DNA of 64,000 bases from Pollutimonas sp963706785. GTDB taxonomy: Bacteria; Pseudomonadota; Gammaproteobacteria; Burkholderiales; Burkholderiaceae_B. The DNA is taken from NCBI GenBank assembly GCA_963706785.1, contig CAVPNJ010000012.1:1-64000 (forward strand), given 5' to 3'. Below are positions 27,103-36,191 of the stretch, piece by piece (within the stretch, counting starts at the first letter, position 1; each line of letters starts with the position of its first letter). The notes under the pieces are model-generated. The model ran no database searches. It was not told the origin of the DNA and saw nothing but the letters and a program-made list of their open reading frames with translations. The position numbers were made by a program, and so were the translations under genes.

Positions 27103-27133
27103 GGCTGGTCGCCATCTATCCGGAGCAACTGAT

Positions 27134-28033
27134 ATGGTGCGCCTTGTTTTGCGTTCGGGCCAGGCTCATGCCAGCCTACTGCCCGATTTGGGCGCTCGTA
27201 TCGCGCAGTGCACCCTTGTAACCGCCGGCGGCGTATCACGCGCATTGTTTTTCCCGTTTGATGAAACCGCGCATGCGCCCGATTCCTGGGCCAAAGGAGG
27301 TCTCTACCCGCTGGTGCCATTTTCCGGTCGCATTGCCGACGCAGAGCTTGAAGTGGATGGCCGCCGAATTCATTTGACGCCGCATTCTGCTTCGGACCCG
27401 CATGCCCTGCATGGGGTCGCCCAACGCAGGGCATGGGTCGTTGATGACGTCACGGGGAACGCCGCATGGCTCTCTTATGCGCACGAGCCCGACGCCCATT
27501 GGCCCTGGCGTTTTTCAACGCAGATGGTGGTTGAGCTAACCCCCGCGACGCTCACCGTCAAGCTTTCGTGCCGCAATACTGACCGGTGTGCCTGGCCTGC
27601 GGGGGTGGGCCTGCATCCCTATCTACATTGGAATACTGACGATCGCTTGAGCTTTTCAGCACGGACTTTCTGGCCGGCCACGGCCGATAGCGTGGGGCTT
27701 CCCGGCCCTGTCGCTAGTGGGGAGTTTCGCCCCAGCCACGAAGACTGGGTTGAACAGGATTTAACGCATTTTTATCGACACTGGCAGAGTCAGGCAGCAT
27801 TGTGTTGTGGCGCCACCGGGGAGCAGCTTCGCGTGAAAGCTTCGGCCTCGCTGGAACATGTCGTTCTTCATAAGCCTAGGGGCTGGCCGTATCTATGTAT
27901 CGAGCCCGCAACTCACGTACCGAACGCCTTCAACCTTGCCGCTCAAGGTGTTGCGCAGACCGGCTGCCGCTGGCTGGAACCTGACGAAACAATCGATGGG
28001 TGGGTCGCGTTTACCTTGCTAGACCCACCCTGA
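27134..28033 (+). CDS. Aldose-1-epimerase-like protein
   Basis: A 299-residue beta-sandwich galactose-mutarotase family protein. LVPFSGRIADAELEVDGRRI, HPSDPHALHG-like SASDPHALHGVAQRRAW (first catalytic His), VGLHPYLHWNTDDRL (second His) and the C-terminal LCIEPATHVPNAFNL (Glu) are in the expected order. It interconverts alpha and beta anomers or acts on related sugars. It follows the LysR gene and faces away from the lactonase/uronate operon, which supports a sugar-catabolic role for the whole 21-28 kb block. ATG 27134 fits the family start. Confidence 0.85.
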   Translation: MVRLVLRSGQAHASLLPDLGARIAQCTLVTAGGVSRALFFPFDETAHAPDSWAKGGLYPLVPFSGRIADAELEVDGRRIHLTPHSASDPHALHGVAQRRAWVVDDVTGNAAWLSYAHEPDAHWPWRFSTQMVVELTPATLTVKLSCRNTDRCAWPAGVGLHPYLHWNTDDRLSFSARTFWPATADSVGLPGPVASGEFRPSHEDWVEQDLTHFYRHWQSQAALCCGATGEQLRVKASASLEHVVLHKPRGWPYLCIEPATHVPNAFNLAAQGVAQTGCRWLEPDETIDGWVAFTLLDPP

Positions 28034-28090
28034 CCATGGAACAAAGCGCACGGCCGCGTAGCTAAAGCTGGACCGCGGCGTCGAACCGGG

Positions 28091-28662
28091 TTAAGGCTTC
28101 TTCAGGCAGTCCGTCATGCACCGTTCGTTCTTGACGTCAGGACGGTCGTCCTTATAGAAGCCGTCCTTGTTGGGCATTTGACCGCCCTGAGGCCTCGGCG
28201 TTTACGACCTTATCTGCACCGATCAAGCCGTACTCGTGCAAAAGGTAGCCTGTAACGGCATAGACTTCATCGTTAGTCAGGCTTTGCGGGGCCTGGAACG
28301 GCATGGCGCGGCGAATGTAGTCAAACGCCGTCGTTGCGTACGGCCAGTAGCTTTGCACTGTCTTCAGCGGCTTATCGCTGGCCAGTGAACCCACACCACC
28401 CGCCAGCGCTGGGCCGATTCCGCCTTCGAGTTTCGCGCCATGACAGGCCAGGCACTGCGTGTCGTAGACCTTCTTGCCCATTTCTATGGTTCCGCTACCC
28501 GGTGGTAGGTTCTTGCCGTCAGGCGCGATTTCGATATTCCAGCCGGCGATCTGTTCGGGTGTGGCGGTTGTGCCAGATTCCAAGCTGGTGTGCAGCGACG
28601 GGCGAACAGGCAAGGGCGAGTACGATTGCCGCGAGCGAGGGATAGTGTTTATGCGCGACCAT
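28091..28662 (-). CDS. SoxD-like single-haem cytochrome c, two frameshifts
   Basis: The ATG at 28662 has a strong ribosome site (GGAGAGG) and gives a signal peptide, MVAHKHYPSLAAIVLALACS. A frameshift near 28,580 leads to TPEQIAGWNIEIAPDGKNLP, the haem site CLACH in KVYDTQCLACHGAKLEGGIG, and GPALAGGVGSLASDKPLKTV. A second frameshift near 28,180 gives QMPNKDGFYKDDRPDVKNER and CMTDC before the stop at 28091. That tail is typical of SoxD-type cytochromes, the electron acceptor of SoxC. At about 190 residues it is half the length of classical di-haem SoxD. It overlaps soxC by 14 bases. Confidence 0.75.
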
Positions 28663-29972
28663 TCGTCACCTCTCCGGTGGTGCTGATCTTCCATGGCTGG
28701 ATGGAATTATTGTGATAGAAGGAGACTTTGCCGCGCGCTTCGATCAACTGCTCGATCGTAGGCTGTACATAGCCCGTTTCGTCGACCGCCCGGCTCATGA
28801 TTACCATCTCTTCTCCGTTCCATTCGAAGGGAGCGCGAAATGCGGTCAGCGCTTTGCTGCGTACGGGTTCTTGAAGGGCGGCTTCACGCCAGGTATTGCC
28901 ACCATCGATCGACACGTCCACATGGGTGATCTTGCCATGGCCACTCCAGGCAATGCCACGGATCTCGTGCTTGCCCTTGCGCGACAACTTTTGGGTACCC
29001 GAAGGCGAGGTGATAAGTGATTTGCACTCCATGACGAATGAAAACTTGCGCGCCTGTCCGTCTCCATCAAGTCGGTATATTTGCCGGTTTCCTCGCGAGA
29101 GTGGACAGGGGCGTCGGTGACATGCAGCCGCCTGAGCCATTTGATGTGCGTGTTGCCTTCATAGCCGGGCACGAACAGGCGTATCGGATAGCCTTGTTCG
29201 GGACGCAGGCGTTCGCCATTTTGGCTGTACACCACCATGACGTCATCCATGCACTTTTCCATAGGGATGCTTCGATTCATGGCAGCTCCGTCGGCGCCTT
29301 CGGCAACTCACCCACGTGGCCTTCGGATCGACACCCGCTTCGTTTAGCAGCGTCTTCAAGGGCACGCCCGTCCATTCGGCACAGCTGACCAAGCCGGCCA
29401 CTTCGGCCGCTGTCTTGCCATAGGGCGGTAGAAAAGACGGATTGCCTGAACACTCCATGAAATAGATATGCGATTCAGCAGGAAACTGGCGCAGTTCTTC
29501 CATCGTGAAGACAAGTGGACGCTCGACCATGCCATGCATCATCAAGCGGTGCTGCGCCGGGTCGATTTCGGGCACGCCAGCGTGGTGGCGTTCATAGAAC
29601 AGGCCGTTGGGCGTAATGGTGCCGTCGAGGTCCTGCAAGGGCGAGGTACTGTAGGCGGACATCGGTTCTTTCAGGCCCGGATACATATGGCGAATGACTT
29701 CGGACTCATATTTGGATGGGGTGCCATAGGGCACGGCGGTCGGGCCGCCCAGGGATCGGGTCCAGGGTGGAATGTTCGGTGGCAGATTCGCGTCACCAGA
29801 GGCCTGAATCGGCAGACTGTGCGACGGCGTTTCCAGCAATGCCCGCAGCGGCTACACCGCCAGCGAGCAGGCCGCCCTTGGCGAGAAATTCACGGCGATT
29901 CAGTGGACGCTGCTCTGGTACGGCGAGCTCCGTCTCAGTGCTTGTTGGAGGCTGTAAATGTTTATTGTTCAA
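28649..29972 (-). CDS. SoxC-like molybdenum sulfite/sulfane dehydrogenase, three frameshifts
   Basis: A Tat signal (LNRREFLAKGGLLAGGVAAA) is followed, after a break near 29,830, by GTPSKYESEVIRHMYPGLKE, TITPNGLFYERHHAGVPEID and the Mo-ligand Cys in YFMECSGN, then AEWTGVPLKTLLNEAGVDP. After a break near 29,285 come ASNRSIP-like MNRSIPMEKCMDDVMVVYSQ and GYPIRLFVPGYEGNTHIKWL; after one near 29,070 comes the dimerisation domain (GIAWSGHGKITHVDVSIDGG). These are SoxC features. The TTG at 29972 with GGGAG upstream is the likely start, though an ATG-less region makes it uncertain. It would oxidise sulfite or protein-bound sulfane sulfur in the periplasm. No soxXA, soxYZ or soxB is nearby. Confidence 0.75.
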
Positions 29973-30283
29973 GATCCCATTCTCCCAAGTTACGGATTGG
30001 ATTTGACAGTAGTTGCCCGGACGCTTGCGACCCAAAGAAATCGAAGCCCTTTGGGAGACAAGTTTGGCATTGTGACCTTAACACTCATGTGAATCATCCG
30101 CCAAGCATTTGATGTACTAGGAAACGACCTTGAAGCCATCGTATTCGGTGAGAATGGCTTGCTTTGCACAGGGGGAAGTTCTAGACTGACCGAACGGCTA
30201 GCTGCACATTCGATACCCCAACGCCTGCTGATGGAACTCTATTTTCTGGATAGTCAACGCGTTCATTCTTGATGGGGAATGCC
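29973..30283. other. Intergenic region between soxC-like and beta-propeller genes
   Basis: About 310 bases between two divergent genes. I see no RNA gene, no clear palindrome and no convincing vegetative promoter. It should contain both divergent promoters. Confidence 0.5.
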
Positions 30284-31264
30284 ATGTTTAACGGAACGCC
30301 CCGGGTCACCTGCACGGCCCTCATTGCAGCTTTTCTGTTAATTGGCGTTGGCCATGCCGCTGAAAGCTCCCGTCCCGCTTCGGTTAAAAATTTCGCGGCT
30401 TCAAGCGGTGCGCAGAACCAAGATCGCCCCCGGACGCTGCGCATGCCACAGGGCTCTGTTCCTGAGGGTATTGCAATCAAGGGTTCCATCGCCTACGTCA
30501 CCTCGCTTTCCAGCGGGGCGGTGTATAAGCTCAACCTTGCGACGGGTGCGCATGAGGTGTTGAATCCCGGAAAAAGCGACAGTGCCGCTGGGATTATGCT
30601 CGATGATCGCGGACGCCTATTTGTTGCCGGAGCCACGGGCGGATCGGTACAGGTAATCGACTCGAACAGCGGAGAGACACTTGCCAACTATAAGGTTGCG
30701 AGTGGTAAAAAGAGCTTCGTCAATGATGTCGCCCGGCTCGGCGATGCCGTCTATGCTACGGACTCATTCGTACCCGTGATCTACAAGTTGCCGCTCGGAG
30801 AAGCGGGAGCGTTACCGGTACAAGCCGATATACAAACTATTCCCCTGACGGGCGTCACCTACGTTGAGGGTTTCAACGCTAACGGCATTTCGACAACCCC
30901 TGACGGTAAAGCGCTACTTATCATACAAACCAACACTGGCGCCTTGTTTCGCGTGGATCCGGCCAGCGGCGCCGTTACGCCCGTCGATATAGGCGCGACG
31001 GATTTAAAAGGGGGTGATGGCCTATTGCGGGAAGGCAAAACCCTATATGTTGTGCGCAATATACCCAATACCATCGCGGTCTTGGAAGTCGATGCGGCGG
31101 GAACTGTCGCGCGTTTAAAGACTGAACTGAAGGACCCGCGTTTCGACACGCCGACTGCGATTGCCCGTTCGGGTGATCGACTCTACCTTCCAAACGCACG
31201 CTTAACATTAAAGAATCCTGCGAATGCAGATTTCAACGTTACGGCTGTCTTATACGAACCTTAA
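30284..31264 (+). CDS. Exported SMP-30/NHL-type beta-propeller protein
   Basis: A signal peptide (MFNGTPRVTCTALIAAFLLI, cleavage after GHAA) and about 300 residues of repeated beta-propeller blades: GSVPEGIAIKGSIAYVTSLS, AAGIMLDDRGRLFVAGATGG, NDVARLGDAVYATDSFVPV, NGISTTPDGKALLIIQTNTG and FDTPTAIARSGDRLYLPNAR. Such proteins are often misnamed superoxide dismutase in databases. ATG 30284 has a GGGG block six bases upstream; an ATG four codons earlier is possible. It is divergent from the sulfite-dehydrogenase pair. Function unknown. Confidence 0.75.
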   Translation: MFNGTPRVTCTALIAAFLLIGVGHAAESSRPASVKNFAASSGAQNQDRPRTLRMPQGSVPEGIAIKGSIAYVTSLSSGAVYKLNLATGAHEVLNPGKSDSAAGIMLDDRGRLFVAGATGGSVQVIDSNSGETLANYKVASGKKSFVNDVARLGDAVYATDSFVPVIYKLPLGEAGALPVQADIQTIPLTGVTYVEGFNANGISTTPDGKALLIIQTNTGALFRVDPASGAVTPVDIGATDLKGGDGLLREGKTLYVVRNIPNTIAVLEVDAAGTVARLKTELKDPRFDTPTAIARSGDRLYLPNARLTLKNPANADFNVTAVLYEP

Positions 31265-31384
31265 TCTTGGCTTATAGCTGTCGCACATTCAGCGGGCCGC
31301 CCGGTCCAAACCCGTTGCTTACCGAGCAGCGCGACGGTCAATCCGACGGCTACGCCTAAAGGTGGTCCGGACGAACTCAATATT

Positions 31385-33022
31385 TCAGTGCAAATCGGTA
31401 TGTCCTGTATGTCCCTTCAAGGGCATATCGTCGCGCACCGGCACAGTTTGACGTTCTATCATGCGATGAACCCGCGGCGGCTCGGCACCGCGGTGTAGCG
31501 ATAGAAGTCGATCCGACAGACCGGCGTCGGCTTGAGTGCGCCGTTGATGGTGGCGCACATACTCGACCCAGGTAGGCACATGGTAGCTCTCGGTCCAGAC
31601 TCTGGGGTTTTCAAGGTCTCGCAGAAGGGACCATTGCCGTGCACCATCGCGGATTCGAATGCGCCGGCGTTGAGCCATTACAGAAAGAAAGGTCGGCACA
31701 TCGTCTTGAGCAATTTCATAGTCCACCATGATCATGATGGGACCACTGCGCGGCTTCAGATCCAGCCGAAGTTCTGGTTCATGGAAGCGGTCTAGCGGAT
31801 CGAGGTTCAATGAGCCAAATTCGGGCAGGGAAAAGCGCAGCCCTATCAGAGCCCCAAGAACGAGCACCACGCCAGAGACGATCAGCGCCGAATCAGCACC
31901 ATGAACGTCTGCGACTCCGCCCCACAGCCAGCTGCCTGACGCCATGCCGCCAAACGTAGCCGTTTGATAAAGCGCAAGAGCGCGTCCCACGACCCATCGC
32001 GGGGTCGAAAGCTGTACCGTGACGTTGAAAAGCGACAAGGTCAGTACCCAGCACGCTCCTGCCGGGATGATGGCCAGACAGCTTAGCCACATGTTACGGC
32101 TGAACGCGAGCACAACCACGCACACGGCAAAACCAAGGAAGGCAGCTCGCACAATGGTCTCGTTACGCCAGCTTTCTCGAACCCGGGCGTTCAGCAGCGC
32201 GCCTGCGATCGCGCCCGCCCCGAAGCAGCCCAGCATGAACCCATAGGTAAAGGCGCCACCGCCGACGAAGTCTCTGGCGACCAATGGCAATAAAGCCAGG
32301 ATGGAGATTGCCGCCAAGCCGAAAACGAAGCCGCGAAACAACACCTTTAATAGGTTGGGTGACATCGCGATATAGCGCAGGCCTGCGGAGATCGCGCTGC
32401 CGAAGTCTTCCCGTGGCAGGCTGCGCGCCGGGCGCAGTGTTTTCCATCGTACGAGTGCCAAGATAAGTGGTATGTAGCTGATGGCATTCAACGCGAACGC
32501 AAATGCGGCTCCAGCCAAGGCAACGATCAGGCCGCCGATGGCCGGGCCGACGCTGCGCATGAGGTTGTAGCTCATGGAGTTCAGCGATACGGCTCCGGGC
32601 AAATCCTCGCGCGGAACGAGGTCTCCCATGGACGCCTGCCAGGACGGATTATGCAGCGCCGTGCCGCAGCCTATAAAGAAGGTGAAGGCCAACAATAGCC
32701 ACGGGGACAGCAGACCGGCGATGGCGAAGATGGCAAGGCCAGCTGAAACCACCATCATGATGACCTGTGCGGTTAGCATGATGTTGCGGCGGTCGAAATT
32801 ATCAGCTAGCGCACCCGCTGCCAGCGAGAAAATCATGATGGGCAGCGTGGTTGCCGCCTGCACGAGGGCCACCATGCCGTCCGAATCCGAAATTGTTGTC
32901 ATGAGCCAGCCGGCTCCGACTGCTTGCACCAGGCCGCCCAGATTAGACGCAAGTGTCGCAGTCCATAACGCGCGGAAGCTGGCGTGTCGAAACGGGGCTA
33001 AGGGTGACGCTCGTTGGGGCAC
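31385..33022 (-). CDS. MFS exporter with fused C-terminal monooxygenase-like domain
   Basis: Residues 1-410 form an MFS transporter of the EntS/DUF894 type: PFRHASFRALWTATLASNLG, AGALADNFDRRNIMLTAQV, SLNSMSYNLMRSVGPAIGGL. Residues from about 430 to 520 are soluble: IMIMVDYEIAQDDVPTFLSV, RDGARQWSLLRDLENPRVWT, ESYHVPTWVEYVRHHQRRT. That part has the alpha-beta ferredoxin-like pattern of antibiotic-biosynthesis-monooxygenase (ABM) domains. This fusion occurs in the DUF894 group of proteobacteria. It probably exports a small molecule such as a siderophore or drug; what the soluble domain does is not known. Confidence 0.85.
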   Translation of the reverse strand: MPQRASPLAPFRHASFRALWTATLASNLGGLVQAVGAGWLMTTISDSDGMVALVQAATTLPIMIFSLAAGALADNFDRRNIMLTAQVIMMVVSAGLAIFAIAGLLSPWLLLAFTFFIGCGTALHNPSWQASMGDLVPREDLPGAVSLNSMSYNLMRSVGPAIGGLIVALAGAAFAFALNAISYIPLILALVRWKTLRPARSLPREDFGSAISAGLRYIAMSPNLLKVLFRGFVFGLAAISILALLPLVARDFVGGGAFTYGFMLGCFGAGAIAGALLNARVRESWRNETIVRAAFLGFAVCVVVLAFSRNMWLSCLAIIPAGACWVLTLSLFNVTVQLSTPRWVVGRALALYQTATFGGMASGSWLWGGVADVHGADSALIVSGVVLVLGALIGLRFSLPEFGSLNLDPLDRFHEPELRLDLKPRSGPIMIMVDYEIAQDDVPTFLSVMAQRRRIRIRDGARQWSLLRDLENPRVWTESYHVPTWVEYVRHHQRRTQADAGLSDRLLSLHRGAEPPRVHRMIERQTVPVRDDMPLKGHTGHTDLH

Positions 33023-33154
33023 CTCGGTATCTCCTGTGCAGGCCCGCTCGTTACACGAAATTTATTGTAGCAGCAGAGCATCGAATTCATTTAGTATGCA
33101 CGCCGGTGCACAAGGCCGCCATATAAGGACAATAAGCAGGCTTGAAGCGGCTTA

Positions 33155-33733
33155 TCAGCGTAGCAGTGCGTCCAGCGCATCAAGCTGTTTTTCCAGGGGA
33201 AGGCCGGCGTCCAAGACGGGCACTCGTCCATCCTGAACCGGTATGGGGCGTTTCAGCGCTTCAGCATAGGCAGTCCAGTTTTTCAACTTCCACTGATCGC
33301 GCGGGTCGGCCCTGCGGGCGATACGGTTCTTGCGCTCGGTAAGTGATAACTCGAGCCAGACATGACGCAGGCGAGTCGAAGATGGAAACCCTAGTGCCGA
33401 GGCAGAGAAAAGCGCAGACGAGGCTAGTTCCCGGCTCCAGGGTCCTGGAAAAGCCACGTTAAGTCCGATTTCGAGTTGGTCTTTCGCAATTCGCAGCGTC
33501 GTCAGATATTCTAGGTCGCGCACGTTTTCTTTGAACAAAGGGCTGTCGCGGTCATTAGGATCGGCCCCAAGCGCACGCAGCATGGGGCCCGACCAGCATT
33601 CGCTGACCACATCCTTGTCCAGCACGCACCAAGCGGATGCCTTGTCGCGCTGGCGCTGAAGAAAATGAGTGGTAAGGAAAGACTTGCCCGTTCCGGCGTG
33701 TCCCAGGATGAAAAGTGCAGTGGGTTCAGCCAT
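33155..33733 (-). CDS. P-loop ATPase/kinase-like protein
   Basis: A 192-residue AAA_33-type P-loop protein. Walker A is GHAGTGKSFLTTHFL at residues 10-24; CVLDKDVVSE follows as the substrate/Walker B-like strand, and the LID-like LSLTERKNRIARRADPRDQW contains several arginines, as in small-molecule kinases (chloramphenicol phosphotransferase or gluconate kinase-like fold). Intact. Substrate unknown. It lies between the MFS exporter on the same strand and a divergent pair, the 41-residue ORF and the glyoxalase-like gene. Confidence 0.78.
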   Translation of the reverse strand: MAEPTALFILGHAGTGKSFLTTHFLQRQRDKASAWCVLDKDVVSECWSGPMLRALGADPNDRDSPLFKENVRDLEYLTTLRIAKDQLEIGLNVAFPGPWSRELASSALFSASALGFPSSTRLRHVWLELSLTERKNRIARRADPRDQWKLKNWTAYAEALKRPIPVQDGRVPVLDAGLPLEKQLDALDALLR

Positions 33734-33863
33734 GTATGCATCCGCAGGTTAAAGAAAGAATGGTACCGCTTTGGAAACCAGATAAGCTAATGGAAATAAG
33801 TGCTCTGCAAAGCCATAGTCAGCCGTTAACCTAACGTCTCTCGGGAATAATAAAGATTCAATC

Positions 33864-33989
33864 ATGTCGCAAGCAAAACATAGCAGGTACTGGTCGCAGG
33901 CGAAGGGCAAGGAAAGCCATGGCCTGTTTACTCCGGCAAGCAGACGCGGGTTGCCACCTGCCGATGCCACTTTAAGGGTCATGTCATGA
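33864..33989 (+). CDS. Small protein of 41 residues, translationally coupled to the next gene
   Basis: ATG at 33864, stop TGA at 33987-33989. The protein reads MSQAKHSRYWSQAKGKESHG then LFTPASRRGLPPADATLRVM and S: very polar, basic, no membrane segment. Its stop overlaps the ATG of the glyoxalase-like gene (ATGA at 33986-33989), so translation should pass from one to the other. No homologue is known to me. The overlap, the lack of rare codons and the absence of any other coding use of this strand support a real gene; a ribosome site is weak. Confidence 0.5.
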   Translation: MSQAKHSRYWSQAKGKESHGLFTPASRRGLPPADATLRVMS

Positions 33990-34852
33990 CGGCCCTTTTA
34001 GCGATGCCTCTGGACCATTTGGTGATCAACACGAAATTCGAAACAGACTGCGCAGCGGAACTGTTCCGTGCGCTGGGCTTTACGCTCACACCGCAGGGCA
34101 GGCACCCCATGGGGTCGGTGAATCATCTGATGGTGTTCCAGGACGATTATCTGGAATTGATTGGCTTGCCGACCGATGGCGGCAAACTGCGTGAAGAGGT
34201 TTTGAATAACCCCGAAGGCATTGATGGACTGGTATTCAGGACCGACGATGCAGATCGAGTGCATGCATTGTTAACAGCCGCTGGCGAGTCATTGCAGCCT
34301 CTACATGCCTTTTCCCGCCCGGTCGAATTGGATGGTCGAAGGTTCGAAGCGAGTTTTCGTACAGTGCGGTTTCAGTCCGATCAGTTTGAAGCCGGACGCG
34401 TCTATTTCTGCCAGCACATTACGCCGGAATTGATCTGGCGTGAACCCTGGCAGACGCACGCCAATACGGTCAGCGGTTTGGCCGGTTTGCTGGTGGTCAG
34501 CGAACAGCCTGGGGTCGATGCACTGCGTTTTGCGAGCGTGGCTGGCGGCCAGGTGTCCGCACCGGGCGAGCATGGCGAATTGCGGATAGACGGTGCACGT
34601 TATTCCATTGTTGTGACGACTCCCGACCGACTATTTGCGCCGCTACGGCGATCTTGCTTGCGATGCGCTGGGACGATCCAGTTTCTTTGGTGCCATCGCG
34701 CTTCGCGTCCAGGATCCGGAGGCCGTCAAACATGCTTTGGCAGCGCCACGAGATGGCATGCGTCATCGACAGGTAGATGGACGCAGCGTAGTCAGCTCTG
34801 GCCCGGCTTTAATTCTTTACTGGACTTTCTGGACGGGAACGACTCATTTTAA
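33986..34852 (+). CDS. Glyoxalase/VOC-like protein (Glyoxalase_3 type), two compensating frameshifts
   Basis: A 288-residue two-module protein. PLDHLVINTKFETDCAAELF, FRALGFTLTPQGRHPMGSVN, HLMVFQDDYLELIGLP and GIDGLVFRTDDADRVHALL are typical of the large VOC-like family. From about 34,640 to 34,795 the homologous reading continues in another frame (ARYGDLACDALGRSSFFGAI, RVQDPEAVKHALAA) and then returns to the first frame for FNSLLDFLDGNDSF. Metal-binding His and Glu residues are visible in module 1 (H12, E-L-I-G). Function in the cell is unknown. It is coupled to the 41-residue ORF upstream. Confidence 0.78.
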   Translation: MTALLAMPLDHLVINTKFETDCAAELFRALGFTLTPQGRHPMGSVNHLMVFQDDYLELIGLPTDGGKLREEVLNNPEGIDGLVFRTDDADRVHALLTAAGESLQPLHAFSRPVELDGRRFEASFRTVRFQSDQFEAGRVYFCQHITPELIWREPWQTHANTVSGLAGLLVVSEQPGVDALRFASVAGGQVSAPGEHGELRIDGARYSIVVTTPDRLFAPLRRSCLRCAGTIQFLWCHRASRPGSGGRQTCFGSATRWHASSTGRWTQRSQLWPGFNSLLDFLDGNDSF

Positions 34853-35029
34853 AGCGACGACCTGGGTGGCTGAGGCTCGACGAAAACAGCCTTTGACCAT
34901 GCACTTTGTCAAGCTCGCGCTTGTTGTTTGTTGAACACAAGCGACAGCGCGAAAGTGCATAAATTTCAGAGTAATATTAGGCGCTTCCCTGATGACGATT
35001 TTTGTACCTCTATCGAGAGGAATTCATTG

Positions 35030-36191
35030 ATGACCGTGGTAAGCGACCCTGCCAAGCTGCTATTTTGCGGAATACGGATCTCCGCCCGAACGGAACCTGA
35101 AACCCAGGCCGCGCAACAGCGTTTTATGGACTATCTCCAAGATATCGATCTTGATCGATATGTAGAATGTGGCCAGTGGGGTGAAAATAGCGCATCGGCC
35201 GTCGACATCAAACTAAAAGAAACCTACGCGCTCGATCTGACGCCTGATTTCGACACGACGTTGTTGTGTCAGAAGCTGCGGCTGGATACTCAGGAATCTG
35301 TCGCTGATCTCGATCGCGAAATAGTGCTGGCCATGTTGGCTAGCCCTATCCATTTCGAGTTCCCCAGCTTCGACGAACTTCTGTCTGCGCTAAGCGTTCG
35401 AAAAAACATCGTTCAGAACGCGCGCCGTACGGCACTGGCTTTCGACACCGAACACGCAGAACGCCCCGAAGAGTTCTGGACTTACGATGTGGCACGCGGA
35501 TTCACGCTCAAGCCCGGCAAGCCGTTGATTGAGGCACTGCAAAAAACCACGCAGCCCGACCGTTCAGGCAAGCTTTATTCATTCTCCTGCTACCGGGCGA
35601 CGGAATACGTGATTCTTGTTGAGCATCGCTCAAGAGCTCGCCTGCTGCAACCCGGATCTTTTGCTGCAGTTGCAGCAGCAATGGGAAACGCGCGCCATTA
35701 TGTCGGGCCAGTTCCATGAAGTATTTCTGCACGAATATGGTTCGATGGACGAACCTTTGCCGCCGAAGTATTACGTGCCCGGCGACAGACTCTGGTTTCG
35801 CAATCCTGACGAACATTCCTCCAATGTCGAGGGCTACGAAGGCTCATGGGTGTTTTATCTGGGCGACGGACTGTTCACCAATTTCTGGAAGCGTGATCAG
35901 CCATTCACGCTAAGTACAAAGTGCGTCGAGCTCTTCCATTGGCGCAATGCCACCTATCGCAATGGTGATGGCAAGCTGCAGATAGATGACGATCTCGTCG
36001 ACGAGCGCGTGGCGCAGTCTCTGCAGGATCCAGCCGAAGTCGCGGGCATCGTCCAGCAAATGTTGCGGCTGCGCGATCCAGGGGGCGTCTATCTTGATGG
36101 TGGCTGCATTGACACCACGCGGGAATGCGTTAGGCGATTGCACCCCGCAACGGGTCAGCTGGCGTTCCCAGGAACAGCTTATAGAAAGTGA
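35030..36191 (+). CDS. Tgl-like protein-glutamine gamma-glutamyltransferase, one frameshift
   Basis: ATG 35030 has AGAGG upstream. The first 65 residues are specific to this protein; then LDREIVLAMLASPIHFEFPS, FDELLSALSVRKNIVQNAR, FWTYDVARGFTLKPGKPLIE, LYSFSCYRATEYVIL and, after a frameshift near 35,622, LSIAQELACCNPDLLLQLQQ and DEPLPPKYYVPGDRLWFRNP. This is the order and spacing of the spore-coat transglutaminase Tgl of Bacillus, including the catalytic Cys in SFSCYRATE. By eye, the residues at the Tgl catalytic Glu and His positions appear to be Ser and Asn (EGSWVF, GLFTNF). About 387 residues, longer than Tgl because of both ends. It is convergent with, and 13 bases into, the cyanophycin-locus DUF1854 gene. 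Confidence 0.72.

Noticed and set aside
33749..33982. Minus-strand frame of 77 codons opposite the 41-residue ORF
   Set aside because: No ribosome site and no recognisable protein features; the plus-strand ORF with the coupled stop/start is more convincing.
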